A stretch of DNA of 64,000 nucleotides from DALYDD01 sp031973395 (GTDB taxonomy: Bacteria > Patescibacteriota > Minisyncoccia > Phycocordibacterales > CAIZLB01). Positions 1-9,413 of the stretch are shown piece by piece. Position 1 is the stretch's first letter. Each line of letters opens with the position of its first letter. Both the position numbers and the translations under genes were made by a program. The stretch covers positions 4,801 to 68,800 of the forward strand of contig DALYDD010000005.1 in assembly GCA_031973395.1 (NCBI GenBank). The letters run 5' to 3'. The notes under the pieces are model-generated. The model saw nothing but the letters and a program-made list of their open reading frames with translations, had not been told where the DNA came from and searched no databases.

Positions 1-4
1 ACAC

Positions 5-20
5 CTGTTCCGCGGAACAG
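5..20. other. Perfect 16-bp palindrome
   Basis: CTGTTCCG followed directly by its complement CGGAACAG. It lies at the window edge in a gene-free stretch and could be an operator or a restriction-type site. I cannot assign a protein to it. The rest of 21-270 holds no convincing gene; an open frame from about 118 has no recognisable protein features. Confidence 0.35.
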
Positions 21-273
21 ATTGTCAGTTCTTTTGATGCATCCGTGGCGGCGGATTTCATAGTCATTGTTCTGGTCTTTCGGTGGTTGAAGTGGAGGTG
101 ATGCGGGAGAGAAAAGGGTGGAGGTAGTAGGAGGTTCGTGTAGATTGTGGCGGGTTTTGAAAGGACGATTTTGTTATTTGCCTCTCTGGAATTCAATTAT
201 AGCACTGGTTTTAGGGAAGCAAACTGCGCCTGTGCACATCTTTTTCTACCCTTATTTACAAGCCTATATAGCG

Positions 274-302
274 TTTACAACTTTTCTTAAAAGTAGTAGT
301 AT
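274..302 (+). promoter_or_regulatory. Likely aspS promoter
   Basis: TTTACA (274-279), a 17-base spacer and TAGTAT (297-302) fit a sigma70 promoter. Transcription would start about five bases before the aspS ATG at 315, giving almost no 5' leader. Confidence 0.5.
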
Positions 303-314
303 CAGCATAATATC

Positions 315-1610
315 ATGAAAAGAACTCACATAAAAAAACTAAAGGACTGTATTGGCCAGGAGACAACCATTGCAGGGTTTGCTCAAATTATTCGCGTACA
401 AAGTAAAGTTATCTTCATTGTCGTTCGTGATGTAACCGGTCTCACTCAGGTCGTTGTCGAAGCAAAAGATGAAAAGATTTTTGAAATTGCAAAAAATCTC
501 TCGCAAGAATCAGTGATCACTGTGACTGGTCTGCCAAAAGAATTTGCTCAAGCTCCAGGCGGTGTTGAAATGTCAGCAACCGATCTCACAGTACTCTCTG
601 CAGCAGATCCGATTTTACCTATCCCGGTTATTATTAAAGGAAATGATGAAGAATCAGAAGCGCCAGTGCGATTCGACTATCGATGGGTAGACCTTCGAAA
701 ACCTGAGAAATTACAGATTTTCAAAGTATGGACTGCTCTTGAAAGTGGTTTCAGGAAAGCTGCAGCTGAGAACGATTTCATGCAAATCTACTCTCCTTCA
801 TTTATGTCTACTCCATCTGAAACAGGAGCAGAAGTATTCGAAGTAAAATATTTTGAAAAGAAAGCATACCTTGCACAATCTCCACAATTTTATAAACAAA
901 TGGCAATGGCCTCAGGCTTTGAGAGGGTATTTATGGTTGGTCCAGTGTTTCGAGCAGAAGAAAGCTTTACCAGTCGTCACCTCACAGAATTCACAGGCTG
1001 GGACTTTGAAATTTCTTATATCGAATCCCATCACGATGTTATGGATATGGAAGAAAAACTACTTGTCGGCGGATTTACAGAGGTCGCAGCGCAGTTTCCG
1101 GAATTGAATATCGAAATCCCGACTATGCCATTCCCACGGATTCCTATGGTCAAGGCAAAAGAAATTCTCGCAGGACTTGGTGTAGAGAGCGCAGAAGAAC
1201 ATGACCTTTCTCCAGAAGAAGAACGAGCAATTTGTGACCATGTAAAAAAAGAAATGAATCATGATTTTGTTTTCATCACGGATTACCATAAATCAAAATC
1301 TGCTTTCTATCATATGCGTCATGCAGATGATAACGATCGTTCAAAACGAGCCGATCTATTGTTCCGAGGAATTGAAGTGACAACCCTTGCGCAGCGAGAA
1401 CATCGCATTGAAATTCTTGAGAAGCAAGCACTCGATAAAGGCATGAGTCTTGAGGCTCTCAAAGATTATATGAACTTCTTCCGATATGGTTGTCCTCCGC
1501 ACGGTGGAGCGGGAATTGGTCCAGGCCGACTGATTATGAAATTGATGGGTCTTCCGAATGTTCGCGAGGCGACGTATTTGCCGAGGGATGTGAAGCGACT
1601 TAATCCTTAA
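315..1610 (+). CDS. aspS: Aspartyl-tRNA synthetase, archaeal-type (probably non-discriminating)
   Basis: Class II synthetase that charges tRNA-Asp (and possibly tRNA-Asn) with aspartate. The 431 residues match the short archaeal/eukaryotic-type AspRS rather than the ~590-residue bacterial form, and there is no room for the bacterial GAD insertion domain. An N-terminal OB-fold anticodon-binding domain fills about residues 1-105. The catalytic core follows, with motif 2 around FRAEESFTSRHLTEF and motif 3 near the C terminus (GIGPGRLIMKLMG, then the archaeal-type ending REATYLPRDVKRL). No Shine-Dalgarno sequence precedes the ATG. Whether it also makes Asp-tRNA-Asn cannot be settled here because no GatCAB genes are in the window; asnB at 15.9 kb would supply free asparagine. 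A shared hairpin terminator follows. Confidence 0.93.
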   Translation: MKRTHIKKLKDCIGQETTIAGFAQIIRVQSKVIFIVVRDVTGLTQVVVEAKDEKIFEIAKNLSQESVITVTGLPKEFAQAPGGVEMSATDLTVLSAADPILPIPVIIKGNDEESEAPVRFDYRWVDLRKPEKLQIFKVWTALESGFRKAAAENDFMQIYSPSFMSTPSETGAEVFEVKYFEKKAYLAQSPQFYKQMAMASGFERVFMVGPVFRAEESFTSRHLTEFTGWDFEISYIESHHDVMDMEEKLLVGGFTEVAAQFPELNIEIPTMPFPRIPMVKAKEILAGLGVESAEEHDLSPEEERAICDHVKKEMNHDFVFITDYHKSKSAFYHMRHADDNDRSKRADLLFRGIEVTTLAQREHRIEILEKQALDKGMSLEALKDYMNFFRYGCPPHGGAGIGPGRLIMKLMGLPNVREATYLPRDVKRLNP

Positions 1611-1620
1611 TTGAATAAAA

Positions 1621-1645
1621 GAAAACCGCCATTCCGGCGGTTTTC
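1621..1645. terminator. Bidirectional hairpin terminator between aspS and the ABC exporter
   Basis: GAAAACCGCC (1621-1630), loop ATTCC, GGCGGTTTTC (1636-1645), a perfect 10-bp stem followed by a T-rich stretch. A-rich and T-rich flanks on both sides let it serve both converging genes. Confidence 0.85.
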
Positions 1646-1663
1646 TTTTATTTCTTTTATTTA

Positions 1664-3538
1664 TTATTCAGGATCCTTCTCCGTCTCAGACCAATCAGTC
1701 ACACCCAATCGAGCTTTATCCTTTTCAAACATTGAAGCATACAAAGCCTTGCGAGCAAGCAACTCAGTATGCGAACCATGTTCAGCAACTTCTCCATGAC
1801 TCATGACGATGATGTGATCACATCTTTCAGCACGAGAAACGTGATGGGTAATAAGCACAACCGTAATACCACGCTCTTTTAATGCGAGAATATTTTTGAT
1901 GACGGTCTCAGCGTTTTCAGGATCGAGTTTAGCATCAGGTTCGTCGAGGATAATGATCGGTGTGGCACGATGGTGCAAGCGAGCGAGAGCGAGGCGTTGT
2001 TCTTCTCCACCAGAGAATTCGCGACCGCCGAAGTCAGTACCAATTTGTGTTTCGAAGCCTTCTTTGTCCTTTGCAATTACTTCGCTGAAAACTCCGAACT
2101 CGGCAGACTCTTTTACACGCTGCATATCCAAGATCTGATCGAGATTTGATGAAGCAATTTCTTCACCAACTTTTCTTTCGATAATTGAATACTTCTGCGT
2201 GAGAGCGGCGGCATATTTTGACCAAACATCCGGGGAAATATTTTTGAGATTAATATCATTGGCAAAAATATCACCTTTCGTCGGATCATAATGTCTCATG
2301 AGGAGGGAAGCGATAGTCGATTTACCATGTCCGCTTTTTCCTACAATAGCCACAATCTCGCCTGGCTTAATTTCGAAGCTCACATTTTTGAGCACCTCTT
2401 TATCCCCTTGATCTGGATAAATGAAACTAACTTTATCGAATTTGATCAGTGGAGCAGAGGTGAAATTTGGCAAAACAGGATGAGGCGTCTGAATTATAGG
2501 CTTAAGACCAAAGAATTCTTCTTCGATCAAAACAACACCCTTTGCAGTGTTCCATTGATTCGAGACCATATTCACAATCGATTCGACATTGGCCTGCATA
2601 GTTCTTGCGGCGGCAATGAGAATCGTGAGGGTACCAATTGCGATAGAGAGCGAGAGTGTGCTCCAGACAGCATGAACCACCACAAAATAAAGTCCGGCAA
2701 GAGAAATCAAATGCGTGATAAATTCTCGCTTTACACCAGTCTTACGTGCCTTATCCCAGAGATTGAAATCTTCTAGATAACTGGCTCGAATTTCTTTATT
2801 CACTTCCTTTGTCTGATGGAACATTAAAGCCTGAGTAAAGGAGACGATGCTTGTATAGATCCTCTCGAGCATGCCTCGACGCTTATTATTGGGCACCATA
2901 TCTTCATAGACTTTCCACCAGAGATTTGTCTGACGGAATTCCATGACGATAAGTGGAATACTTGTGATGATGATCACCAGTGCGTATTCCCATTTTTGAT
3001 AAAACAAAGTGGCACCGAAGAGCAAGAATGAAACACAAGTCGAGAAGATTTGCACCAATTCTCTGGCGAAGTTCACATGACTGGACCAGCTATATGGCAA
3101 TTCTTCAATTTTGCGACGCAAATCGTCGTAGCGTTTACTTCTAAACATTGCAACGTCGAGAGAGGCTTTATGCTTATTGAGCTCTAATTTTGTTGCATGT
3201 CGAAGCCAATGACTCCAGCGGCCATAATAAAACCAATCCAATCGATTCACGATCAAAGCGAAAATCAGGGCGCCGGCAAAAAACAGAAAAGGTTTTCTGA
3301 GTTCTCCGCTAAGTAATTCCAAGGGTGAGAGACCAACCCCGATCCCGGCATTCATCAATCGCTGGACACCGTTGATAACAATACCGGTTGCATACACAAT
3401 CAAAAACCCCGCGACGGCAATCAAGCCTTGCATCGAGATATTTATTGCAGTACCGAACTTGGCATTTCGCCAAGTATAACCAAATGAATATTTTGTGGCC
3501 TTAAACAAGGTTACCAAAACATCTTTAACTTTTTTCAT
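1664..3538 (-). CDS. ABC transporter, fused membrane and ATPase domains
   Basis: Half-transporter of the exporter (type IV) class; two copies would pair to form the pump. Residues about 1-330 form the membrane domain with hydrophobic spans starting near residue 30. The ATPase domain begins near residue 355. Walker A is GKSGHGKST, the signature is EFSGGEEQRLALA (a variant of LSGGQ) and Walker B is PIIILDEPDAKLDP, followed by the H-loop (VLITHH). The residue after the Walker B glutamate region, DAKLD, departs from the usual TSALD/TSSLD D-loop. Substrate unknown: CPR genomes commonly keep a few such exporters for lipids, peptides or drugs. It stands alone, converging on aspS. Confidence 0.9.
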   Translation of the reverse strand: MKKVKDVLVTLFKATKYSFGYTWRNAKFGTAINISMQGLIAVAGFLIVYATGIVINGVQRLMNAGIGVGLSPLELLSGELRKPFLFFAGALIFALIVNRLDWFYYGRWSHWLRHATKLELNKHKASLDVAMFRSKRYDDLRRKIEELPYSWSSHVNFARELVQIFSTCVSFLLFGATLFYQKWEYALVIIITSIPLIVMEFRQTNLWWKVYEDMVPNNKRRGMLERIYTSIVSFTQALMFHQTKEVNKEIRASYLEDFNLWDKARKTGVKREFITHLISLAGLYFVVVHAVWSTLSLSIAIGTLTILIAAARTMQANVESIVNMVSNQWNTAKGVVLIEEEFFGLKPIIQTPHPVLPNFTSAPLIKFDKVSFIYPDQGDKEVLKNVSFEIKPGEIVAIVGKSGHGKSTIASLLMRHYDPTKGDIFANDINLKNISPDVWSKYAAALTQKYSIIERKVGEEIASSNLDQILDMQRVKESAEFGVFSEVIAKDKEGFETQIGTDFGGREFSGGEEQRLALARLHHRATPIIILDEPDAKLDPENAETVIKNILALKERGITVVLITHHVSRAERCDHIIVMSHGEVAEHGSHTELLARKALYASMFEKDKARLGVTDWSETEKDPE

Positions 3539-3783
3539 AATGTAATAGGGGATAAGTGATAAAAATCAAAAGCGAAAACGCTTGAGAAAAGAAACATTGT
3601 GCAGAGGAGTCGAAACCTACAAAACCGGCAAAAGGGAGGCCAAAAACTACAAACTTGAGAAAATCGTCCCGAGGCGATTATCTGGCCAATTTGAATTTGT
3701 AATATTTTTGAATCATATCACCCTTATCTTATGCTAATACTAAAAAAGCCGCAATAGTCGGGAAAATAGTTTATAATATGGAC

Positions 3784-4635
3784 ATGAACGAACCCGAGGC
3801 TGAGCTCGAAAATCCCATTTCTACGAGCACCCTTCAAACTTCCGTAAGTGGATTTACCGTCAAGACTCAAGCTTTTGAGGGACCTCTTGATTTGCTTTTA
3901 AATTTGATTGAAAAAAGGAAGCTGTTCATCAGTGATATTTCGCTCTCACAAGTTACCGATGATTACATTTCGCACATCAATCAATTGCCAGAATATTCAC
4001 TGAAGCACCGAGCGCAATTTATTTTGATCGCTTCGACTTTGCTTTTGATCAAAGCTAAATCGCTTTTGCCAACACTCGAACTCACCACAGAGGAACAAGG
4101 TGATATTCGCGACCTCGAACTCAGGCTCAAGATTTTGGAAATTATGCGCCGACAAAGCCATTATGTACGCGAAAATTTCGGCAAGCAGAAAATTTTTGAA
4201 CGAGGTGATATGGAGGAAGTTATTCGTATTTTCGCACCAGGCAAAGATATTTCGCTTGACGCTATAACGGGTGCCATTGGCCAAGTTCTCAACTCTTTAC
4301 CAAAACAACAAGTCGAACAAAAAGTTACCGTCAAAAAAGTCATTAGCCTCGAAGAGATGATGGACCGACTAGCAGATCGCATTCAATCAGCTATGAAAAT
4401 GTCATTCCGAGAATTCAGCGCCAATAAACATGATGGCTCGGCCAATATGGCCCATGGCCAAGGTCGTGGCGCACGCATGAATGTTGTGGATAGGGCTGAG
4501 CGTGTACATGTTATTGTAAGTTTCCTCGCAATGCTCGAACTGGTGAAGCAAGGTTCGATAGAAGTGAAGCAGGACAGCTTATTTGATGAAATTGAAATGG
4601 AGAGGAATGATGTAGGTATTCCGAAATATATCTAA
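3784..4635 (+). CDS. scpA: Segregation and condensation protein A
   Basis: Kleisin subunit that bridges the SMC ATPase heads in the bacterial condensin. The family signature FEGPLDLLLNLIEKRKL lies near residue 30, followed by the usual helical N domain (DISLSQVTDDYI) and a C-terminal winged-helix region. A TATAAT hexamer at 3772-3777 is immediately followed by ATG at 3778 and a second ATG at 3784. Only the second lies six bases beyond the -10, the spacing seen for many genes here, so I place the start at 3784. The family partner scpB follows 85 bases downstream. Confidence 0.9.
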   Translation: MNEPEAELENPISTSTLQTSVSGFTVKTQAFEGPLDLLLNLIEKRKLFISDISLSQVTDDYISHINQLPEYSLKHRAQFILIASTLLLIKAKSLLPTLELTTEEQGDIRDLELRLKILEIMRRQSHYVRENFGKQKIFERGDMEEVIRIFAPGKDISLDAITGAIGQVLNSLPKQQVEQKVTVKKVISLEEMMDRLADRIQSAMKMSFREFSANKHDGSANMAHGQGRGARMNVVDRAERVHVIVSFLAMLELVKQGSIEVKQDSLFDEIEMERNDVGIPKYI

Positions 4636-4720
4636 ATTCCGAAAGGAATTTAGATCCAAAGACAGAAAAAGAAATCTAACCTGCCACAAAACTACAATAT
4701 ATAGTAAAATAGCTTCATCC

Positions 4721-5403
4721 ATGACNNNNNNNNNNACTCCACTTATTCTCTCAAACAACACATCGAAGCCATCCTTTTTTGGAAAGGGGATCCATTGTCG
4801 ATCAGCCATCTATTACGCATCACTCGAGCATCAAAAGAAAATATTGAAAATGCTCTGGCTGAACTTTCCGAGGACCTGAGAAATCGAGGCATCGTTTTGA
4901 TCCAGCACGAAGGAGAATATACTTTGGGCACAAACCCAGAGTCATCAAAGTTGATTGAAGCCGTTAGAACAGAGGAGCTCTCCAAAGATCTTGGGCGAGC
5001 AGGCCTCGAAACTCTCGCCATTGTTTTATACCAGGGACCAATCCGACGAAGCGAGATTGATTATATTCGAGGGGTGAATTCTAACTTCATATTGAGGAAT
5101 TTGCTCATCCGAGGACTCATTGAGCGCAAAACTGATCCGAATGACAATCGCGCAGCGGTATATAGTCCCTCTATGGATCTTTTGCGATTCCTCGGTATCA
5201 CCCAGGTAAGTGAGCTCAAAGATTTCGATAGTGTAAAAGAAACCATTCAACAATTTAAAGCGAGTGGAGAAAACGATTCGAGCAATGAATCTGGGGAGCC
5301 CACAGAAACAACCAACACAATTACTAAATCTAATCCAACCCACGATGAACAATCTACACAGTCAAATGAGGCAGAGTCAGAAGTTGCGGGCGATACCGTT
5401 TAG
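4721..5403 (+). CDS. scpB: Segregation and condensation protein B (interrupted by an assembly gap)
   Basis: Partner of ScpA in the SMC complex, built of two winged-helix domains. Reading back from 4795 the frame stays open to the gap and gives STYSLKQHIEAILFWKGDP, a typical ScpB N terminus. An ATG at 4721 just before the ten Ns (4726-4735) is the likely start, out of frame across exactly ten bases, so the true gap length differs from ten. The conserved middle reads GRAGLETLAIVLYQGPI, and the C-terminal 40 residues are polar and low-complexity. Its last 59 bases overlap the start of the carboxypeptidase gene in another frame. Confidence 0.85.
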
Positions 5404-6328
5404 TTTTTTTATTGCCACACTTGCACTCTTAACCATTTTTACTTTTACAAAAACATCCGAAGCGCAAACTTTTCCGAGCACGCCCACCACCCCAACTACA
5501 ACACCAACTCCTCCTGCGCCACAGATTTTGCCGACCACTACGCCGCCACAACCCACATACGCCATCGACCCAACAAAAGTTCTCGCTCAATCAGTTTTGG
5601 TTAAAAATTTAAACACTGGTCAGATTTTATTTTCTCGAGAAAGTCAAAGGCGATTACCACTCGCATCGATCAGTAAATTGATGACTGCTATCACCGTTAA
5701 GACAATGCAGGAGAATTGGAAAACACTTCCTGCAATCATAAGACTTTCACCCAACATTGGCGGCGCACTGACTGCTGCAGATCGTGCTGTAAAAGCTGGT
5801 GGGTATATGAAAACTAATGACCTAAATGCATATATGCTTTTAACTTCGTCAAATTATGCAGCTTATTCTTTGACACATGAACTTATACCGTTTTCAAGTT
5901 TTATGGCATACATGAACTTCACAGCCAAAAACATTGGCCTCAAGAATTCACACTTTATTAATGGCTCAGGTCTCACAGAAATAGCCCGCAATAAAACACA
6001 TTCCAATTCCGAAGGCACTGCAGAGGATGTTATGACCATGCTTCAGGTATTTGTTAAAAAATACCCAGAACTTGCCCGAGCCACAAGGACCCCTGATGCT
6101 TTTATCAGAATACATGCAACTGGCGAGAAAATTCCCATTGAAAACACCAATAAATTACTTGATAGCATGGATAATATTTTCCTAGGCAAAACAGGATATA
6201 CCGGCGACGCGGGCGGAAACCTGGCAATTGTTATCCAAAAAAACGATCAGTATTATGGCATCGTGGTCCTTGGATCAACAGCTGCTGCCAGATTCGATGA
6301 TGTAGCATATTTAGCTTCGCAGATTTAA
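5345..6328 (+). CDS. D-alanyl-D-alanine carboxypeptidase (peptidase S11)
   Basis: Penicillin-binding serine peptidase that trims the pentapeptide of peptidoglycan outside the membrane. After an N-terminal membrane or signal segment (about residues 18-36) comes a Thr/Pro-rich linker and then the catalytic domain. Its motifs are SISK (nucleophile Ser, SxxK), SSN (SxN) and GKTGYTGDAGG (KTG). At about 327 residues it has the catalytic domain but little of the C-terminal beta domain found in DacA. The start is at 5345 or 5366; both overlap the end of scpB, which suggests coupled translation. Earlier in-frame ATGs lie deep inside scpB and would put polar sequence ahead of the signal segment. Confidence 0.85.
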   Translation: MNNLHSQMRQSQKLRAIPFSFFIATLALLTIFTFTKTSEAQTFPSTPTTPTTTPTPPAPQILPTTTPPQPTYAIDPTKVLAQSVLVKNLNTGQILFSRESQRRLPLASISKLMTAITVKTMQENWKTLPAIIRLSPNIGGALTAADRAVKAGGYMKTNDLNAYMLLTSSNYAAYSLTHELIPFSSFMAYMNFTAKNIGLKNSHFINGSGLTEIARNKTHSNSEGTAEDVMTMLQVFVKKYPELARATRTPDAFIRIHATGEKIPIENTNKLLDSMDNIFLGKTGYTGDAGGNLAIVIQKNDQYYGIVVLGSTAAARFDDVAYLASQI

Positions 6329-6384
6329 ATGTTATAGTAGACAAATCTCGACTTTTATATTTTAGACGTATAGACCAAACCCAC

Positions 6385-7443
6385 ATGATGACATTAAGCG
6401 CGATCAAAGTTCTCTTGCCAGCATTTATTGCTTTCGTATTTGGTATTACCATAACCCCTTGGCTTACTCACTACATGTATAAGTACAAAATGTGGAAAAG
6501 AAATTCTCGTAGCAATGAAAACACAGAGCAAATGTCTCCAGAATTTCAAAAGATTCACAATGAAGCAGGGGAGATGAGTACACCAAGACCAGGCGGGGGG
6601 GTGGTTTGGCTTTCTGTACTTGTAGTTGTCGCCGTTGTAGCCCTGATTTCTTGGATCTTTCCGAATGACGCTACAGCAAAACTCAACTTCTTGAGTAGAA
6701 ATCAGACCCTCTTGCCATTATTCGCACTCATCTTCGCTTCTTTGGTAGGTTTGGCTGATGATCTTTTACAAATCTACGGTAAAGCATCGAATCACAGTGA
6801 CGGTATATCACGTAGACTACGCATTCTCGTGGTACTCCTTATTGGAGCAGTTGGGGCATGGTGGTTTTATACAAAATTAGATGTAATAAGTTTACATATT
6901 CCTTTTTGGGGTGATTGGATTATCGGCTGGTGGATAGTTCCAGCATTCATGCTCGTAACCCTTGGCACATTCACAGGATCATGGATTGATGGCATTGATG
7001 GCTTGGCTGGCGGCGTTATGGCTTCCGCTTTCGGCGCATATGCCCTGATTGCTTTTGAACAGCAGCAATACGATATTGCTGCTTTTTGTACGGCAATCAT
7101 CGGAGGACTATTAGCTTTTCTTTGGTTTAATATTCCTCCTGCAAGATACTATCTTGCAGAGACTGGGATGCTTGGACTGACAGTGACTTTAGCTATAGTG
7201 GCATTTTTGACCGACCAGGTAATTGTTTTACCAATCATCGCCTTTCCACTCGTACTCACGTCCGCATCATCCACTCTGCAGATCTTTTCCAAGAAGTTTT
7301 TTAAGAAGAAAATTCTCCGCATCGCACCACTACATCATCATTTCGAAGCAATCGGTTGGCCATCGTACAAAGTTACCATGCGCTATTGGGTCATCTCAAT
7401 TATTTGTGCCATCTTAGGTACAGTAATCGCATTATTAGGTTAA
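6385..7443 (+). CDS. mraY: Phospho-N-acetylmuramoyl-pentapeptide transferase
   Basis: Integral membrane enzyme that moves phospho-MurNAc-pentapeptide from UDP to undecaprenyl phosphate, making lipid I. The catalytic aspartates are in GLADDLLQI and SWIDGIDGLAGG, and the cytosolic HHHFEAIGW loop is diagnostic. About ten membrane spans are visible, and its 352 residues match the family (~320-360). It begins with two ATGs (6385, 6388) and has no Shine-Dalgarno sequence. It opens the first of two dcw blocks in the window (mraY-ftsW-membrane protein-murG), all on the plus strand. Confidence 0.95.
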   Translation: MMTLSAIKVLLPAFIAFVFGITITPWLTHYMYKYKMWKRNSRSNENTEQMSPEFQKIHNEAGEMSTPRPGGGVVWLSVLVVVAVVALISWIFPNDATAKLNFLSRNQTLLPLFALIFASLVGLADDLLQIYGKASNHSDGISRRLRILVVLLIGAVGAWWFYTKLDVISLHIPFWGDWIIGWWIVPAFMLVTLGTFTGSWIDGIDGLAGGVMASAFGAYALIAFEQQQYDIAAFCTAIIGGLLAFLWFNIPPARYYLAETGMLGLTVTLAIVAFLTDQVIVLPIIAFPLVLTSASSTLQIFSKKFFKKKILRIAPLHHHFEAIGWPSYKVTMRYWVISIICAILGTVIALLG

Positions 7444-7478
7444 AATAGATGCGTGGCGGTTGTTTGTAATATCGGTCC

Positions 7479-7484
7479 TATAAT
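7479..7484 (+). promoter_or_regulatory. -10 element for ftsW
   Basis: TATAAT ends 14 bases before the ftsW ATG, predicting a leader of only about eight bases. Confidence 0.5.
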
Positions 7485-7498
7485 TTTCCGCGTTTTTT

Positions 7499-8608
7499 AT
7501 GAAAAAGAAAATTGATAAAACATTTCTGATACTGACATTTGCACTCCTTATCACCGGCTTTTTTATCTTTTCATCTGCATCACTTGGACTATTAGCAAAA
7601 GTCTTTGGGGAAGGGAAGTACAAAGCGGTTTTATTTAATCAGGTAGTGCTCGGACTTTGTGGTGGCTTAATCGCGATGTATATCACTTCGCGCATCCCAT
7701 ATTTATTTTGGAGAAAAAATGCTTTCTATATTTTGATTGCTTCATTTGCTTTGATGCTTTTAGTTTTCACCCCACTTGGAACATTTCACGGGGGTGCCAG
7801 ACGGTGGCTTGATATTGCAGGGTTTAGTGTTCAGCCAGCAGAATTTTACAAGCTTGGTTTTGTGATGTATTTAGCCTGTTGGTTTGCGTCTGTAAAAAAT
7901 AAGGTGACGACTTGGAAATTAGGAACTTTGCCATTTGTCATCCTGATCGGCATCAGTGCCATGCTTATTCTATTGCAGCCAGACACAGATACATTCATGG
8001 TCATTGTCATCGCGGGGGTGGCAGTATATCTGACCGCCGGAGGGAGATGGCGAGATTTGGTCATTATGGGCATTATAGGGGTCCTGGGCCTTACATTACT
8101 TGTGTTTCAGCGTCCATACCTCATGAACCGTATACAGTCGTTTATAGACCCTTCCAAGGACTCTCTAGGTTCTAGTTATCAGATCCAGCAATCACTCATT
8201 GCTATAGGCTCTGGAGGCCTTCTGGGGCGAGGTTTTGGTCAAAGCATCCAGAAGTTCAACTTCCTCCCAGAACCTATTGGGGACTCAATTTTTGCCGTCG
8301 CAGCCGAGGAATTCGGGTTTATTGGCTCAGTTTCGATTATCTTATTGTATTTACTTTTCGCCTTCCGTGGGCTGCGCATCGCCAAGCTTGCACCAGATAA
8401 TTTCGGCATGCTTTTGATCGTGGGAATCATTACCCTAATTATCACCCAGTCATTTTTGAATATTGCCGCCATGCTCGCTATTATTCCACTCTCCGGCACA
8501 CCCTTATTATTTATAAGCCACGGAGGCACCGCGCTTTTCTTTACCCTTGCATCCGTTGGAATCATTATGAATATATCGAGGTATGTACCGAAGAAGAGCG
8601 CGAAATGA
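7499..8608 (+). CDS. ftsW: SEDS-family peptidoglycan polymerase FtsW
   Basis: Ten-span membrane glycosyltransferase that polymerises lipid II at the septum with its cognate class B PBP (encoded here at 54-55.7 kb). Family hallmarks are GGARRWLDI and VQPAEFYKLGFVMYLA in the first half. In the second half come QIQQSLIAIGSGGLLGRGFG, LPEPIGDSIFAVAAEE (the conserved catalytic-loop Asp region) and PLLFISHGGTA near the end. Its 369 residues fit FtsW/RodA. I choose FtsW over RodA because of its place between mraY and murG. It ends in TGA, consistent with standard coding. Confidence 0.9.
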   Translation: MKKKIDKTFLILTFALLITGFFIFSSASLGLLAKVFGEGKYKAVLFNQVVLGLCGGLIAMYITSRIPYLFWRKNAFYILIASFALMLLVFTPLGTFHGGARRWLDIAGFSVQPAEFYKLGFVMYLACWFASVKNKVTTWKLGTLPFVILIGISAMLILLQPDTDTFMVIVIAGVAVYLTAGGRWRDLVIMGIIGVLGLTLLVFQRPYLMNRIQSFIDPSKDSLGSSYQIQQSLIAIGSGGLLGRGFGQSIQKFNFLPEPIGDSIFAVAAEEFGFIGSVSIILLYLLFAFRGLRIAKLAPDNFGMLLIVGIITLIITQSFLNIAAMLAIIPLSGTPLLFISHGGTALFFTLASVGIIMNISRYVPKKSAK

Positions 8609-8656
8609 TCAAAAATCCCAAGGTTCCCAAACTAAATACGCTATACTATTCAATAT

Positions 8657-9382
8657 ATGGAAAACATAGACGACTTCAATAAACCTAACTCTAGGCCGAT
8701 CAAGATCTTTTTATTATGTTTAGGAATTTTGATCGTCTTGGTTGGCCTTGGCTTTTTATATACACAACTCTATCCAAAACAAGAAGATACCCACAATGAT
8801 TTTATATACAACCCAGATCCTCAAGGCCTGGATATTTCACGCTACCAAGAGAGCACTACAACATCTGAAAACGTACTACCCATTACAAAGGCTGATGAAG
8901 GATATTATGCGTACAATCACGAAATTGTATATTTCGGCTCTGATGAATCAGATCCAAATTACAATCCTGAGACAGGTGATGCACAAGGCGATGTAAACGA
9001 CTCGTTTATTATTGAAAAATTTAAAGGCGATTCATTCAATTTTTGTATGACGACCGTGACAACTAATTTCCATTCATGCCAAATAGAAGGCATTGCTAAA
9101 AAATCTCCAAATAGTGAAGAATTTATTTTTGTTACACCACCAGAAGAAATGACTTTCGACCCAAATCCAACTGAAAACTCAGATTATCCAGATAAAATTG
9201 GACCATGTACCCTAGCAATCAAGAAAGTAAAAAGCCCTACTAATGAGACCGAGATCGTATTTGAAGAAAAACAAGGATACTGTGAATACTATTGTGGAGC
9301 CAGAGCGAGTCTCGGAGGAACATCTTTTAATATCGCCGATAAAAAATCAGAGAAGAAAGACTGTTCGCTCATAGACCTTTAA
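8657..9382 (+). CDS. Membrane-anchored exported protein of unknown function
   Basis: One N-terminal membrane span (about residues 16-36) is followed by an extracytoplasmic domain of about 200 residues rich in Asp, Asn and Pro. Six cysteines cluster in the second half (FCMTTV, HSCQIEG, GPCTLAI, GYCEYYCGARASLGG, KDCSLI) and suggest disulfides. The C-terminal stretch around YCGARASLGG recalls small secreted lysozyme-inhibitor-like domains, but that resemblance is weak and I do not assign a function. TATACT ends nine bases before the ATG. It sits between ftsW and murG, so it is probably co-expressed with cell-wall synthesis. Confidence 0.75.
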   Translation: MENIDDFNKPNSRPIKIFLLCLGILIVLVGLGFLYTQLYPKQEDTHNDFIYNPDPQGLDISRYQESTTTSENVLPITKADEGYYAYNHEIVYFGSDESDPNYNPETGDAQGDVNDSFIIEKFKGDSFNFCMTTVTTNFHSCQIEGIAKKSPNSEEFIFVTPPEEMTFDPNPTENSDYPDKIGPCTLAIKKVKSPTNETEIVFEEKQGYCEYYCGARASLGGTSFNIADKKSEKKDCSLIDL

Positions 9383-9400
9383 TCCTTTCTTTTAAATTGC

Positions 9401-9406
9401 TACAAT
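9401..9406 (+). promoter_or_regulatory. -10 element giving a leaderless murG mRNA
   Basis: TACAAT followed by seven bases and the murG ATG. The expected transcription start coincides with the start codon. Confidence 0.55.
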
Positions 9407-9413
9407 ACTATCT

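Noticed and set aside
118..318. Open frame of 66 codons before aspS
   Set aside because: No protein-like features; it overlaps the aspS promoter and its hydrophobic stretch comes from T-rich DNA.
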